NCBI RefSeq assembly: GCF_014841135.1
Contig: NZ_JACYTN010000004.1
Location: forward strand, 228,468 to 292,467
Source of the DNA: Paenibacillus arenosi
GTDB taxonomy: Bacteria; Bacillota; Bacilli; Paenibacillales; Paenibacillaceae
Direction of reading: 5' to 3'
Length of the DNA: 64,000 nt
Part shown: in pieces, positions 29,303 through 37,430 of the stretch
Layout: every line of letters begins with the position of its first letter
Numbering within the stretch: position 1 is the first letter of the stretch
The notes under the pieces: model-generated
Told to the model about the DNA's origin: nothing
The model's database searches: none
Seen by the model: the letters and a program-made list of their open reading frames with translations, nothing else
Translations under genes and position numbers: made by a program

Positions 29303-29681
29303 AGAGTAAAACGAGGCTATCATCATTCCAAGATAAATGTTCGCTCTTCCAGCGTGGCACTTCTGCTGTTATGTTGAACTAACGTTCTCGTTAGCTTAAT
29401 CATTCATTGTGTTATCAATCTACTTAGTTCTTGCTTAGCAACTTCTTCAACCCAAGCAACAAGTTTGTACATTCATTAATCTGGATAACTATCAAGGGGT
29501 GTAATGTGCTGAAAACAATGGTCATGAGCAAGCATTATTATTGATGAGTTATTCTTATGACATAGTGTCATATTGCCGTTAGCCTTAAAGGCGAAGGCTA
29601 TGTAGTGGTTAGGATTGATATAGCTTTAGAACTCTTCATCATTACTTACATCTGCGACGTACGGCGGTTTTTTTATTTTAT

Positions 29682-29885
29682 TCAATCCTGCCGATACTCG
29701 AGAATATCTCCAGGCTGGCAATCGAGTGCTTTGCAGATCGCTTCGAGTGTTGAGATTCGAATGGCTTTCGCTTTTCCGTTTTTAAGTATCGACAGGTTTG
29801 CCATTGTAATGCCGACTTTCTCCGATAGCTCAGTAACGCTCATTTTCCGCTTTGCAAGCATAACGTCAATGTTAACCACTATCAT
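29682..29885 (-). CDS. Small Xre-family HTH regulator (YozG-like)
   Basis: 67 aa, almost entirely a Cro/C1 helix-turn-helix: MSVTELSEKVGITMANLSILKNG is the recognition unit, followed by ISTLEAICKALDCQPGDIL. It overlaps the upstream membrane protein gene by four bases. The pair matches B. subtilis yoaS-yozG. Such small regulators often control their own operon together with the membrane partner; ligand unknown. Confidence 0.9.
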   Translation of the reverse strand: MIVVNIDVMLAKRKMSVTELSEKVGITMANLSILKNGKAKAIRISTLEAICKALDCQPGDILEYRQD

Positions 29886-30355
29886 ACGGTCAACTCCTGT
29901 TCTTCTTTGAGCTCGATCGCGTTTTTGAGCAGTTTCTCAAGAACTGCGGCAAATACTGCGATTACAACTGGCACACAGGTTATAAATAGCCCGATGACCA
30001 TAACGCCTGGTGCGTCTGCGCCGTCAGCTACAAAGTAGAAAAGCGGGAGATTACATGCAAACATGAGTGATACGACAACCGCCGCTCGCTTTATTTTCTT
30101 AAGCGCTAAAACAGAGGTTTGCGAAAAAGCGGTATTAGTATCTATGTACCTGAGAAGCTTAAATGCCTGAAGTAGCGTAAATAAATACGCAATAGACGCC
30201 ACATATGCAGCCAAAGCGGAAAGATAAACTTTAATATACGAGAAATCCGGCATCATACTATGCGCCATCGCTGGAAGTCCATAAAAACACATCACTAATG
30301 CAGGAATTGCCATAACAACCAAAACAACTTTTAAAAAGAGCGTCTCTTTTTTCAT
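29882..30355 (-). CDS. DUF2975 membrane protein (YoaS-like)
   Basis: 157 aa with four membrane helices (about 8-30, 45-68, 92-112, 120-142). DUF2975 proteins are typically encoded right before an Xre regulator, as here. They are thought to act as membrane partners of that regulator; the biochemical role is not known. RBS: AACGAGGTGAAATAG before the ATG. Confidence 0.85.
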   Translation of the reverse strand: MKKETLFLKVVLVVMAIPALVMCFYGLPAMAHSMMPDFSYIKVYLSALAAYVASIAYLFTLLQAFKLLRYIDTNTAFSQTSVLALKKIKRAAVVVSLMFACNLPLFYFVADGADAPGVMVIGLFITCVPVVIAVFAAVLEKLLKNAIELKEEQELTV

Positions 30356-30579
30356 CTATTTCACCTCGTTTTTGATTTTATCACTTAATTTATTGTTTTA
30401 CAATAAAAATATATTGATTTTTATGCTTGAGCCCAACAAGTTATTTATAAAGAAGAAGCCATACGGCTTATTTGTTCCTCCTTCAAATTTGATCCGAGAT
30501 ACGGACATATTTATTAACCCACTAATTGAAGTTATTCGGAAAAAAAATTAAACTATCCTGCCCGCTAATGCACAACCGC

Positions 30580-30619
30580 AGTCTATAACTTTATTTTCAC
30601 GGTCTAATACTTTATTTTC
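30580..30619 (-). repeat. Remnant of a Tn7-like right end (two end repeats)
   Basis: AGTCTATAACTTTATTTTC (30580-30598) and GGTCTAATACTTTATTTTC (30601-30619) match the four repeats of the intact right end at 50552-50632 in sequence, orientation and ~21-base spacing. The terminal ACA is not in place (the next candidate, ATAAACAG, is 14 bases on). Confidence 0.75.
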
Positions 30620-30632
30620 TCAGATCAATAAA

Positions 30633-30670
30633 CAGAAAAAAAGACCATCGTTATTGGCGTAACGAAGGTT
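30633..30670 (-). terminator. Terminator-like hairpin, minus strand
   Basis: Stem ACC-TCGTTA / TAACGA-GGT with the T-run on the minus strand (TCTTTTTTTC). No gene now ends here, so it probably belonged to a lost gene in the transposon graveyard. Confidence 0.5.
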
Positions 30671-30769
30671 TCAAGAATAAACTGCTATTGATTTCCCGTA
30701 GTGCTTTGAATAATTATTTAAGCCCCTTCTGATTAGCTGCTAACTGAAACAGAAGGAATAAAAAACATT

Positions 30770-30855
30770 GGGGCTGTCCCAAAAGTCATTTTACGATTTT
30801 ACAAACCCATTAAGAGTTGAATTTCGCCTATAAAAAAGGACCTCATCCTCCACTT
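30770..30855. mobile_element. Possible end of a degraded insertion sequence, split by the IS3 element
   Basis: GGGGCTGTCCCAAAAGTCA is like the terminal repeats seen in some IS families (IS1182-type). The inverted pair AGGACCTCA (30838-30846) / TGAGGTCCT (32351-32359) now flanks the IS3 insertion. No transposase of that older element remains. Weakly supported. Confidence 0.35.
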
Positions 30856-32335
30856 TGAACTGTAACCCGTAAGATGGACACTTTAAAAAAAGTGCCCTCT
30901 TACGGGTTTTTATGTTTTAATCATAGTATTGAGAAGTAGATGAGGATGCGGATTATGAAAAGATTGAGAAAGAGCTTCACTAAGCATGAGATAGAGTTAC
31001 TGAGTAAAAATTCAAATGTATTGCATGTGTCGGAAAAGAACATCACTTATTCACCAACGTTTAAGGTAGCTAGTATCCAAGCTTATCAACAAGGAAAAAC
31101 ACCTTTAGATATATTCGTAGATGCAGGATTTCCTACAGAAATCATCGGACGAAACACACCCAAGAAATGTTTGCATCGTTGGAGAAATATTTACTCGGAG
31201 TACGGTGAAGATGGATTACTTTATGACCGTAGAGGTAAGGCAAGTACAGGAAGGTCCACTAAAGATGCTTTAACTCTAGACGAGAAGTTACGATGTGCTG
31301 AAGCACGCATTAAGATGCTTGAGGCGGAGAATGAGTTGTTAAAAAAGCTAGAAGCGCTCGAAAGGCTAACCAATAAGGCATTAACACCTTCCGAGCGCTT
31401 CGAACTCATTCATCAAGTGCTATGCAAATATAAATTACATCGCGTAACCCGTTTCCTCTGCCAAATTGCTGAGGTGAGCAGAAGTGGTTATTATCGTTGG
31501 TGTAATGCCGAGGTACAGCGTCAACTTCGAAAAACTGTGGATGAAAGAGATTTTCAACTTATAAATGAGCATTTTGAAGCTAGAAACCGTAAAGCTGGTG
31601 CACTTGATATTAAAATGAGATTAGAACGAATAGATAATGTCGTGATGAACCATAAAAAGATTCGTCGCATCATGCACAAATTCAAACTAATCACATCGAT
31701 ACGTCGAGCAAATCCATATCGTAAGATGGCTAAGGCAACACAAGAACACAAAACCTGCCCTAACCTTCTTAACCGTGTTTTTGATCAAGGAGAACCTGAG
31801 AAAGTACTGTTAACGGATATCACTTATATCTCTTATGGAAACGGAAAATGGGCTTATTTGTCGTGCATTAAAGATGGTTCAACCAGACAAATCCTTGCTC
31901 ACTACTTATCATCCAGCTTAGGGATATCATTAGTGCAAGAAACGATTGATCGACTAATGGAACGATTTGATGGTTATGTTCACCCCGAGGCGATATTCCA
32001 TTCGGATCAAGGTATGCACTACACGAATCCTAACATACAGAAGCAGATCGCTGAGTTAGGGTTCCAGCAGTCTATGTCGCGTAAGGGTAATTGTTGGGAC
32101 AATGCTTCCATGGAAAGCTTCTTTGGTCACTTGAAAGATGAATTGGACTATAAGCAATGTACAAATTTAGAAGAACTTCGAATTTGTGTAGATGAGTACA
32201 TCACATTTTATAACTCACATCGATATCAGTGGACATTAAATAAGATGACTCCTGATGAATTCAGGAGCCATCTCATTGCTGCTTAAATCGAAAGGACCCT
32301 TTTTATATACTGTCCACTAATAGGGTTACAGTTCA
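30856..32335 (+). mobile_element. IS3-family insertion sequence, complete (1480 bp)
   Basis: Terminal inverted repeats begin TGAACTGTAACCC on both sides (30856 onward; reverse complement up to 32335) and stay similar for ~25 bases. A 3-bp CTT flanks both ends (30853-30855 and 32336-32338), the usual IS3 target duplication. One long transposase gene fills it. Confidence 0.88.
30955..32286 (+). CDS. IS3-family transposase, single uninterrupted frame
   Basis: Moves the insertion sequence. N-terminal part (1-130) has helix-turn-helix regions and a leucine-zipper-like stretch (RIKMLEAENELLKKLEALE); then an HTH_21-type region (RFLCQIAEVSRSGYYRW) and the integrase core with DDE residues in LTDITYI, FHSDQGMHY and NCWDNASMESFFGHLKDE. 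Most IS3 members use two frames joined by a -1 frameshift; here orfA and orfB are one frame. The ATG at 30955 has GAGG nine bases before it and is preferred over 30940. All catalytic residues are intact, so it may be active. Confidence 0.92.
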   Translation: MKRLRKSFTKHEIELLSKNSNVLHVSEKNITYSPTFKVASIQAYQQGKTPLDIFVDAGFPTEIIGRNTPKKCLHRWRNIYSEYGEDGLLYDRRGKASTGRSTKDALTLDEKLRCAEARIKMLEAENELLKKLEALERLTNKALTPSERFELIHQVLCKYKLHRVTRFLCQIAEVSRSGYYRWCNAEVQRQLRKTVDERDFQLINEHFEARNRKAGALDIKMRLERIDNVVMNHKKIRRIMHKFKLITSIRRANPYRKMAKATQEHKTCPNLLNRVFDQGEPEKVLLTDITYISYGNGKWAYLSCIKDGSTRQILAHYLSSSLGISLVQETIDRLMERFDGYVHPEAIFHSDQGMHYTNPNIQKQIAELGFQQSMSRKGNCWDNASMESFFGHLKDELDYKQCTNLEELRICVDEYITFYNSHRYQWTLNKMTPDEFRSHLIAA

Positions 32336-32396
32336 CTTGGCCGTGGCGTTTGAGGTCCTGCTATTTAGTTACAATCAATATTTAACACATTCACAA

Positions 32397-32500
32397 CATC
32401 ATGTTCAAAGAAAATAAAGTATTAGACCGGAGATGTTGATCTTATGAGGATTTTTGAATTTGGAAATCGGCAGCCTTGGACGAGAAAATAAACAATCGTT
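32397..32500 (+). repeat. Decayed Tn7-like left end
   Basis: CATCA (32397-32401) then TGTTCAAAGAAAATAAAGT and ATTAGACC match the intact left end at 33398 (TGTTCGAAGAAAATAAAG...). The similarity continues through the next ~60 bases (GAGATGTTG... against GAGTTGTTG...). CATCA is found at 50642-50646 beside glmS, which fits an insertion shifted by one base at the same target. Confidence 0.72.
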
Positions 32501-32575
32501 TTCTTGTTAGCTTAGTCGTCAGAGTTTTAATATTGCTATCGAATCAAACATCTTTGTCTTTGATATTATTGATAC

Positions 32576-32944
32576 TCAGTTATTAAATAGTAATACTAAA
32601 TGAATAGCCGCAAGGATTCCCATTGGATAAATAATTGTTCTTGAAAAAGTATTTTTAAATTCATTACGGGGGTGCTTTTCAAAAAATAGGTGCAGGATTG
32701 CATGTATGATTAAAAATAAATCTAGGACCCAAAAAGTAACTGTCTGATATTTACTAAAAAGTAAATAGAGTATTATTGTGTAAAGAGGAAGGTGAATAAA
32801 TGTGAATACTTTATAAGCTTTAGAATCTTCCATATCCTTAAGCACGATAAACAATCTCCACTCAGAACGTCTTATCGCATCCATTTCGTGCAAGAGAAAT
32901 AAAGATAAGTTTATCAAGAATAACACTAGCAAGAGATCAGGCAT
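32576..32944 (-). CDS. Small four-helix membrane protein, function unknown
   Basis: 122 aa with four hydrophobic helices (about 3-20, 45-65, 70-88, 103-120) and a charged segment HEMDAIRRSEWRLF after helix 1. I recall similar HEMDAIR proteins among uncharacterised membrane families but cannot name a function. It has a good RBS (AGGGGG). It is the only gene between a decayed Tn7-like left end at 32402 and right-end repeats at 33121-33199, so it is probably the last cargo of an older element. Confidence 0.6.
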   Translation of the reverse strand: MPDLLLVLFLINLSLFLLHEMDAIRRSEWRLFIVLKDMEDSKAYKVFTFIHLPLYTIILYLLFSKYQTVTFWVLDLFLIIHAILHLFFEKHPRNEFKNTFSRTIIYPMGILAAIHLVLLFNN

Positions 32945-33120
32945 TAAAAAGCCCCCTACAATTTTATTACTTTATGTTACTACACCCTAATAAATAAAGA
33001 GATCAAAATACAAATCGGACACAACATTATCACAATTTGGAAAACCATGTCCTGATTATTTGAAAACCCGTACCACTATATATTAAGCTTAACGGCTTGT
33101 TAGTTTAATGACTGGCAGCC

Positions 33121-33199
33121 AGTCTATCACTTTATTTCACAGTCTAGCACTTTATTTTTCGGTCTAATACTATATTTTACAGTCTACAACTTTATTTTC
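33121..33199 (-). repeat. Remnant Tn7-like right end, four repeats
   Basis: Four head-to-tail units of 19 bases start at 33121, 33141, 33161 and 33181 (AGTCTATCACTTTATTTCA, AGTCTAGCACTTTATTTTT, GGTCTAATACTATATTTTA, AGTCTACAACTTTATTTTC). Number, order and orientation equal the intact right end at 50552-50632. The terminal ACA has been lost. Confidence 0.8.
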
Positions 33200-33252
33200 A
33201 CGGAATAATAACCCATATATCTTTACGTTCTATAGTTTTCCGAAAAACACAT

Positions 33253-33288
33253 AAAAAAGTGCCGACCTGATATTTATTAGGTCGACAC
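33253..33288 (-). terminator. Terminator-like hairpin, minus strand
   Basis: Stem GTGCCGACCT / AGGTCGACAC (one mismatch) with the T-run on the minus strand. It lies among transposon remnants and serves no gene that I can see. Confidence 0.55.
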
Positions 33289-33301
33289 GACATTGTACTG
33301 T

Positions 33302-33386
33302 CCTACACTTTTTATTTCTAGGCATTTACAAACATATTCAGTAACCAACTATAATGTCTAGTTACCAACTTTAATGTCACTAGACA
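33302..33386 (-). repeat. Right end of a second, divergent Tn7-type element
   Basis: Repeats AGTAACCAACTATAATGTC (33340-33358) and AGTTACCAACTTTAATGTC (33360-33378), then ACTAGACA ending at 33386. Read on the minus strand the end is TGTCTAGTGACATTAAAG, a Tn7-like terminus but with repeat sequences different from the resident element. A weaker unit may lie at 33302-33319. The resident left end starts only 12 bases further on. Confidence 0.65.
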
Positions 33387-33392
33387 CTCATC

Positions 33393-33397
33393 ACATC
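33393..33397 (+). repeat. Target-site duplication, left copy (ACATC)
   Basis: ACATC directly before the left terminus; the same five bases follow the right terminus at 50641-50645. Five-base duplications are what Tn7-like elements make. Confidence 0.85.
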
Positions 33398-33547
33398 TGT
33401 TCGAAGAAAATAAAGTGTTAGACTAGAGTTGTTGCTGTAGCGCGGTTTTCGAGTTTGAAAATCGTCAGCTTTTGAAAAATAAGTTTTAGACTGATCCATT
33501 ATTTACGGTGTCTAGTCGCTTACACCAAGAAAAAAAAGTATTAGACT
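33398..33547 (+). repeat. Left end with three spaced TnsB-type repeats
   Basis: Repeats at 33406-33424 (GAAAATAAAGTGTTAGACT), 33474-33492 (GAAAAATAAGTTTTAGACT) and 33529-33547 (GAAAAAAAAGTATTAGACT), spaced 68 and 55 bases. Tn7 left ends also carry three separated TnsB sites. Confidence 0.85.
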
Positions 33548-33797
33548 ATTCGATGCCAAGAGTAATTGTCAAGTACGAATTCCTGTGGCTACTCAATTCA
33601 AAAATTGCGTCAATTACAGATTGTTAGCTGTACGAAATACATAAACAAGTAAATTATCGAGCAATTCCTCGGACAAGTGCCCAAGATTCTCTCCAAATTA
33701 AGCATCTCCATTTACAATGATTACTTCATCCTATAACTCTCATTTTCAATTTAGCACTTTAATTTCAATAAACAATAGAGCCTGCGGAGACTCAATT

Positions 33798-35231
33798 TTA
33801 GTTCCCAGAATTCCTCAAACAAGCTGGATCATCAACATAGAGTTCCATAAGTTTACTTACTAGGGGCTTTAAGATCTGAATATTTTTACTGACGAGAATC
33901 AAATTGTATACATGACTCCATTCGCTATCACTACGATTGATAAAGTTCTCCTTCACCATATGATGAAAGTTGTTTTGTCTAAGTTGATACAATTCTTTAT
34001 ATTCGTCTCGATTGTAGATTGAATTTGCCAGCCGTAGTAGTTCTTCATTTTCTAGTTCATCATTATGATTTCGCATAAACTGCTCAAATGAATTTTCTTT
34101 ACTTCCTCCGCCAGTATAATAATGGAGAAGCATTGCTATTTTATCATAGGCTGAGTAGACGCGTGATATAGCCGATTCAACAAAGTAAGCATAGTCCATA
34201 TTTACAAAGCACACCGATTCTTCGCCAAGTTCCTTATGTTCTTTTTTGGCTTTAACAATAAGGTTATAAGCGAATTTTAAAGATCTAGTTGCCTCATGCA
34301 ACCTAAACACAAGATCTGAATGAAGAAGCATGTATTTAGAATTATTATTTAACGTAGTAAGAAAATGATTGGTGATATACCTTAATGCTTCAAAAGTATA
34401 AATATGATTAGAAAGATAATCTGAACATCTATCCAATCGTGCTGGGAGTAGTTCACTTGTAAGTTCTTTTGAAATAATGGGTTTTATTTTAACTACATCT
34501 AAAGTTAGATTCCATTTAAAAAGCGTCAAATCTATTTCAGTGACTCTAATAATTCTTTCATTTAGAAATCGATTTATGTAATAGTAAATAATTTGATAAA
34601 GCCCTTTTGCATTTTCGTAACAAGACAAAGCCATCCTTCGTAAATCATCATCACTCTCATACTCAACATGCTTTGAAAGTTTGTGGTCATTACTGATTCG
34701 CAATTCCTCAATATCAGGAAAATGAGTGCTACTCTTCAACTCCTGAATCACAAGAAAAACCTCATTGCATTTAAACTCCCTATTCTTTTTTAAAGCGTTA
34801 TAAATGTGAGAATACTTCAAAGATTGATTAAAGTCATATCCATAAAGGAGGCCAGATAAACGTATTGTTCTCTCCCATGCCCCTATAATGTGAAAAGACG
34901 CATTGGATAAAAAGTAACGAGAACTAAAAAAGTTATTATCGTCCTTATAATCCAATCGTTCTTGATACATGAAGGTTTCACATAGGGCGAGGTAACTGTA
35001 CCGATGGATCTCCTCCAGAAGAGATAAAAGATAATTAGTATATGATTTCTGTTGAGCATATCGTTCTTTGTTAGCTTCAGAGTAATTTGGTAATATGCTA
35101 ACACTAAAATCGTCACTTTCTTCCCTGTAATTAACAGCAACCTTGTCGAACAGGCTATTTAACTCTTCATTTTGGTTAATTAACTCCATACAACTTTTTT
35201 TTAAGTCAATTTTTTTCTTCTGTTTAGCCAT
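33798..35231 (-). CDS. HEPN-type protein (Cthe_2314-like), probable defence RNase
   Basis: 477 aa, soluble, largely helical. Near the C-terminus LRQNNFHHM gives R418-x4-H423, the RX4-6H signature of HEPN ribonucleases, within a helical region (about 340-460) that starts YFVESAISRVYSAYDKIAMLL. The first half (SSRYFLSNASFHIIGAWERTIRL) looks like a second, related helical bundle without the motif. The layout recalls the Cthe_2314 HEPN family, a name I give with moderate confidence. It is the cargo gene nearest the left end, alone on its strand, ~550 bases from the next gene. The ATG at 35231 follows GGAG by 11 bases; an ATG at 35267 has no RBS. Such proteins often cleave RNA after phage infection. 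Confidence 0.62.
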   Translation of the reverse strand: MAKQKKKIDLKKSCMELINQNEELNSLFDKVAVNYREESDDFSVSILPNYSEANKERYAQQKSYTNYLLSLLEEIHRYSYLALCETFMYQERLDYKDDNNFFSSRYFLSNASFHIIGAWERTIRLSGLLYGYDFNQSLKYSHIYNALKKNREFKCNEVFLVIQELKSSTHFPDIEELRISNDHKLSKHVEYESDDDLRRMALSCYENAKGLYQIIYYYINRFLNERIIRVTEIDLTLFKWNLTLDVVKIKPIISKELTSELLPARLDRCSDYLSNHIYTFEALRYITNHFLTTLNNNSKYMLLHSDLVFRLHEATRSLKFAYNLIVKAKKEHKELGEESVCFVNMDYAYFVESAISRVYSAYDKIAMLLHYYTGGGSKENSFEQFMRNHNDELENEELLRLANSIYNRDEYKELYQLRQNNFHHMVKENFINRSDSEWSHVYNLILVSKNIQILKPLVSKLMELYVDDPACLRNSGN

Positions 35232-35533
35232 TGTCTGTTCAGCTCCAAACATAGAGATTTTATACATTTAACTTTAGGTTAATTTGAAAGATAGTGAAAT
35301 TGCAATACAAATATGTCTATTATGATGGACCTTCACAGAAAAAAACAGGTATTCTCGGAATAGCTGAAGTTACCAATAAGGAATTATTTCCATAGAAAAA
35401 TATGAATGTTCGTATATGGAAAAGTTTATAAAATTATCAATTTAGTAATTGTATGGAGAAGGGCTTGAAACAGAATCTGGGTAAAAGAAAAGCCGCGTGA
35501 AAATCAGAGAAATTCCTGAAATTCGTTCGGCTT

Positions 35534-35640
35534 AGTGACAAACTTTAATTGCTCAGTAGCAGACTTTGTGTGCGGAGTGGCAGACTTAATTTGTTTTCTA
35601 CAGCCACCTGTTCAAAAAAATATATTGTTAGACTCTGCAA
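35534..35640. repeat. Decayed right-end/left-end junction inside the element
   Basis: Right-type units start at 35534 (AGTGACAAACTTTAATTG), 35558 and 35579 with 24- and 21-base spacing. They are followed at 35609 by TGTTCAAAAAAATATATTG then TTAGACT, which resembles the left terminus at 33398. The order right-then-left is that of two elements lying side by side. The 5 bases before TGT (CCACC) do not match the ACATC duplication. Confidence 0.45.
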
Positions 35641-35663
35641 AGTCTGTAGCTTTAAACTCTTGG

Positions 35664-35706
35664 AAAAAAAAAGAATCCCTGTGATTTAGATCATGTGGAT
35701 TCTTTT
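35664..35706 (-). terminator. Terminator of the nuclease-ATPase operon
   Basis: Arms AAAGAATCC / GGATTCTTT with a run of T on the minus strand, ~80 bases after the nuclease stop codon. Confidence 0.7.
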
Positions 35707-35785
35707 AGTTAGATAAAGTTATATGTCCATAAACTAATTAGAACAATTGATAATGGCTTAAACATCAATATTTATTTCTTCAAGA

Positions 35786-36820
35786 CTAACCTTCTGCTAC
35801 AGCAGTAGGTTCCAAATAAAATCTATATGATTGCAAATGTGAGTCGTTTTGCACAGATTCAGGATAAGGAATTTCTTTCTCTTTGTAGTACCAAGCTTGA
35901 TCTGATTTAGGTACGGTTGTGAAACTTGTTCCTAATCCTCTTCTTCTACCATCAAAAAGAACAAGATATCCTTTAAAATATATTTCAGGGTTCTCTTCAT
36001 TTGAAACCTTTAAGTAATTTTGAAGCTGCTGTGCTCCATCGATGGCTCTTGCTTGAGAGAAATCCTTAGTTTGTTTTTTAGAATTTGGATCAAATGATTT
36101 CCCCAGCCACTTCACCTCAATTAATGCTGAGGCATTAGACCAACTCCATGATACCTTAATATCAACAGGATCAGTATCATCAACATTTTGTTCTCTTTTT
36201 ACAATTGGAGATCCTCTGAGACCAGTATCTAAGAAATAGTATAATGAATCTCTCATAATATGCTCTGGGCCAGCTTTGAATCTTAATCTATCTGATGAAA
36301 TCCAACATTCTCTCAATTTAGTACAAATTGATGTTTTAGCTCTTTTGTTGTAGTAAATCCACAATGCTTCATCTAGATCCTTAAATGTCGGCTTTGCAAA
36401 AATACTAATTGATGCTGAATCAGGATTGGGAACTTCTATTATTTTCCCATTGGCTTTAAATATTTCAACTCCATTTTCATATGTATAAATTACTGCCTTT
36501 GTTTCATCAAAAGTATGGTCATCTAGCCCTGAAACTAAGCATTTATCGTTGCTAATAAGTAATATACACATAGAAGATGAGAAATCACGAAAAAGTTCTG
36601 CTCTGTGCACAATCTTTCCTTTAGAATAATTAATCTCCTCAGTTGTTAATATACATTTAAACTTCCATTTTACTTTTTCAGGTGGGTGATATTTATAAAG
36701 CTCGGCCATAAAAGAAGTCAAATAAGAAATATTAAGTTGCTGCTTACCTTCAAAAGCCTCTTTTACTTTAAATTCTAAGTTTTGATCCATAGCCTGCCTT
36801 AATAAGGATAAGTCAATCAT
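35786..36820 (-). CDS. PD-(D/E)xK-type nuclease, likely effector of an ABC-three-component-like system
   Basis: 344 aa. The C-terminal half contains DPVDIKVSWSWSNASALIEVKWLGKS: an acidic residue, then IEVK, the E-x-K of PD-(D/E)xK nucleases, and further on GAQQLQNYLKV, the Q-x3-Y helix often seen after the core. The N-terminal ~150 residues are unfamiliar. It is the last gene of a three-gene operon; its ATG at 36820 overlaps the previous stop by eight bases and has AGGTG in front (the ATG at 36865 would overlap by 53 bases). With an SMC-like ATPase and a small middle protein it has the layout of ABC-three-component defence systems, where the third gene is the effector. Targets are unknown. 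Confidence 0.65.
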   Translation of the reverse strand: MIDLSLLRQAMDQNLEFKVKEAFEGKQQLNISYLTSFMAELYKYHPPEKVKWKFKCILTTEEINYSKGKIVHRAELFRDFSSSMCILLISNDKCLVSGLDDHTFDETKAVIYTYENGVEIFKANGKIIEVPNPDSASISIFAKPTFKDLDEALWIYYNKRAKTSICTKLRECWISSDRLRFKAGPEHIMRDSLYYFLDTGLRGSPIVKREQNVDDTDPVDIKVSWSWSNASALIEVKWLGKSFDPNSKKQTKDFSQARAIDGAQQLQNYLKVSNEENPEIYFKGYLVLFDGRRRGLGTSFTTVPKSDQAWYYKEKEIPYPESVQNDSHLQSYRFYLEPTAVAEG

Positions 36821-37430
36821 TTGTTTCACCTGCTTTTTTTTCAGAGAGTAGTAATAAATAATCAATCCAAACTGAAGCGGGGATTAATATATCCTCTCTT
36901 ATATCACCAAGTTCTCTTTTTAATGCTCCAAAATATTCATATATCATTTTATTACTTTCACTATGCAATACTGTTCTACTACCAATTTCCTCTGCATCTG
37001 ATAATCCTGGCTCTTCTTTTAATGCATGAAATACCTCAGGTAAAGATTTAGTTAAGCATGCATTGAATGCAGTCTCTAAATACATTGCCCGACTTTTAAA
37101 ACGATCAAATTTTGATAATTTAAGGACACTCTCTATCACATTAGTTGAGTCACTAATTGAATAATAATTTGGAGTTTCTTTTGACTCAAATACTATCCCT
37201 TTTCTTTTAAGTTGCAGCATCTCATTAGCTACTTCCGTACTATAAGGACCACCTAATGAATGATAAGTAAAATAGTATTTCCAGTCGCTAGTAAACAAAC
37301 CATCATAAACACTTAATAATTGGGCGAGATACGTAAGAACATTTATTTCCGAATTGTGTAGTTCATTATATTTTTTTCTAGATTGTATTAAAAGAAACTG
37401 TATGTCGAAATTCGCCTCGGGTGAAATCAT
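36813..37430 (-). CDS. Putative middle component of the ABC-three-component-like system
   Basis: 205 aa, no catalytic motif. The N-terminal part (NSEINVLTYLAQLLSVYDG ... GGPYSTEVANEMLQLKRKGIV) looks like a winged-helix fold; the rest is helical. Middle components of ABC-three-component systems are small, poorly conserved proteins of this kind placed between ATPase and effector, as here. It overlaps the ATPase gene by four bases (ATGA) and the nuclease gene by eight, so the three proteins are probably made in fixed ratio. Assignment rests mostly on position. Confidence 0.5.
   Translation of the reverse strand: MISPEANFDIQFLLIQSRKKYNELHNSEINVLTYLAQLLSVYDGLFTSDWKYYFTYHSLGGPYSTEVANEMLQLKRKGIVFESKETPNYYSISDSTNVIESVLKLSKFDRFKSRAMYLETAFNACLTKSLPEVFHALKEEPGLSDAEEIGSRTVLHSESNKMIYEYFGALKRELGDIREDILIPASVWIDYLLLLSEKKAGETND

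Noticed and set aside
33100..33600. Repeated AGTCTA...TTTATTT units considered as a CRISPR-like array
   Set aside because: Units are spaced by 1-3 bases with no spacers, change orientation at the termini and match Tn7 end repeats; no cas genes are present in the window.
36283..36865. ATG at 36865 as start of the nuclease gene
   Set aside because: It would overlap the previous gene by 53 bases and has no RBS, whereas the ATG at 36820 has one and overlaps by eight.
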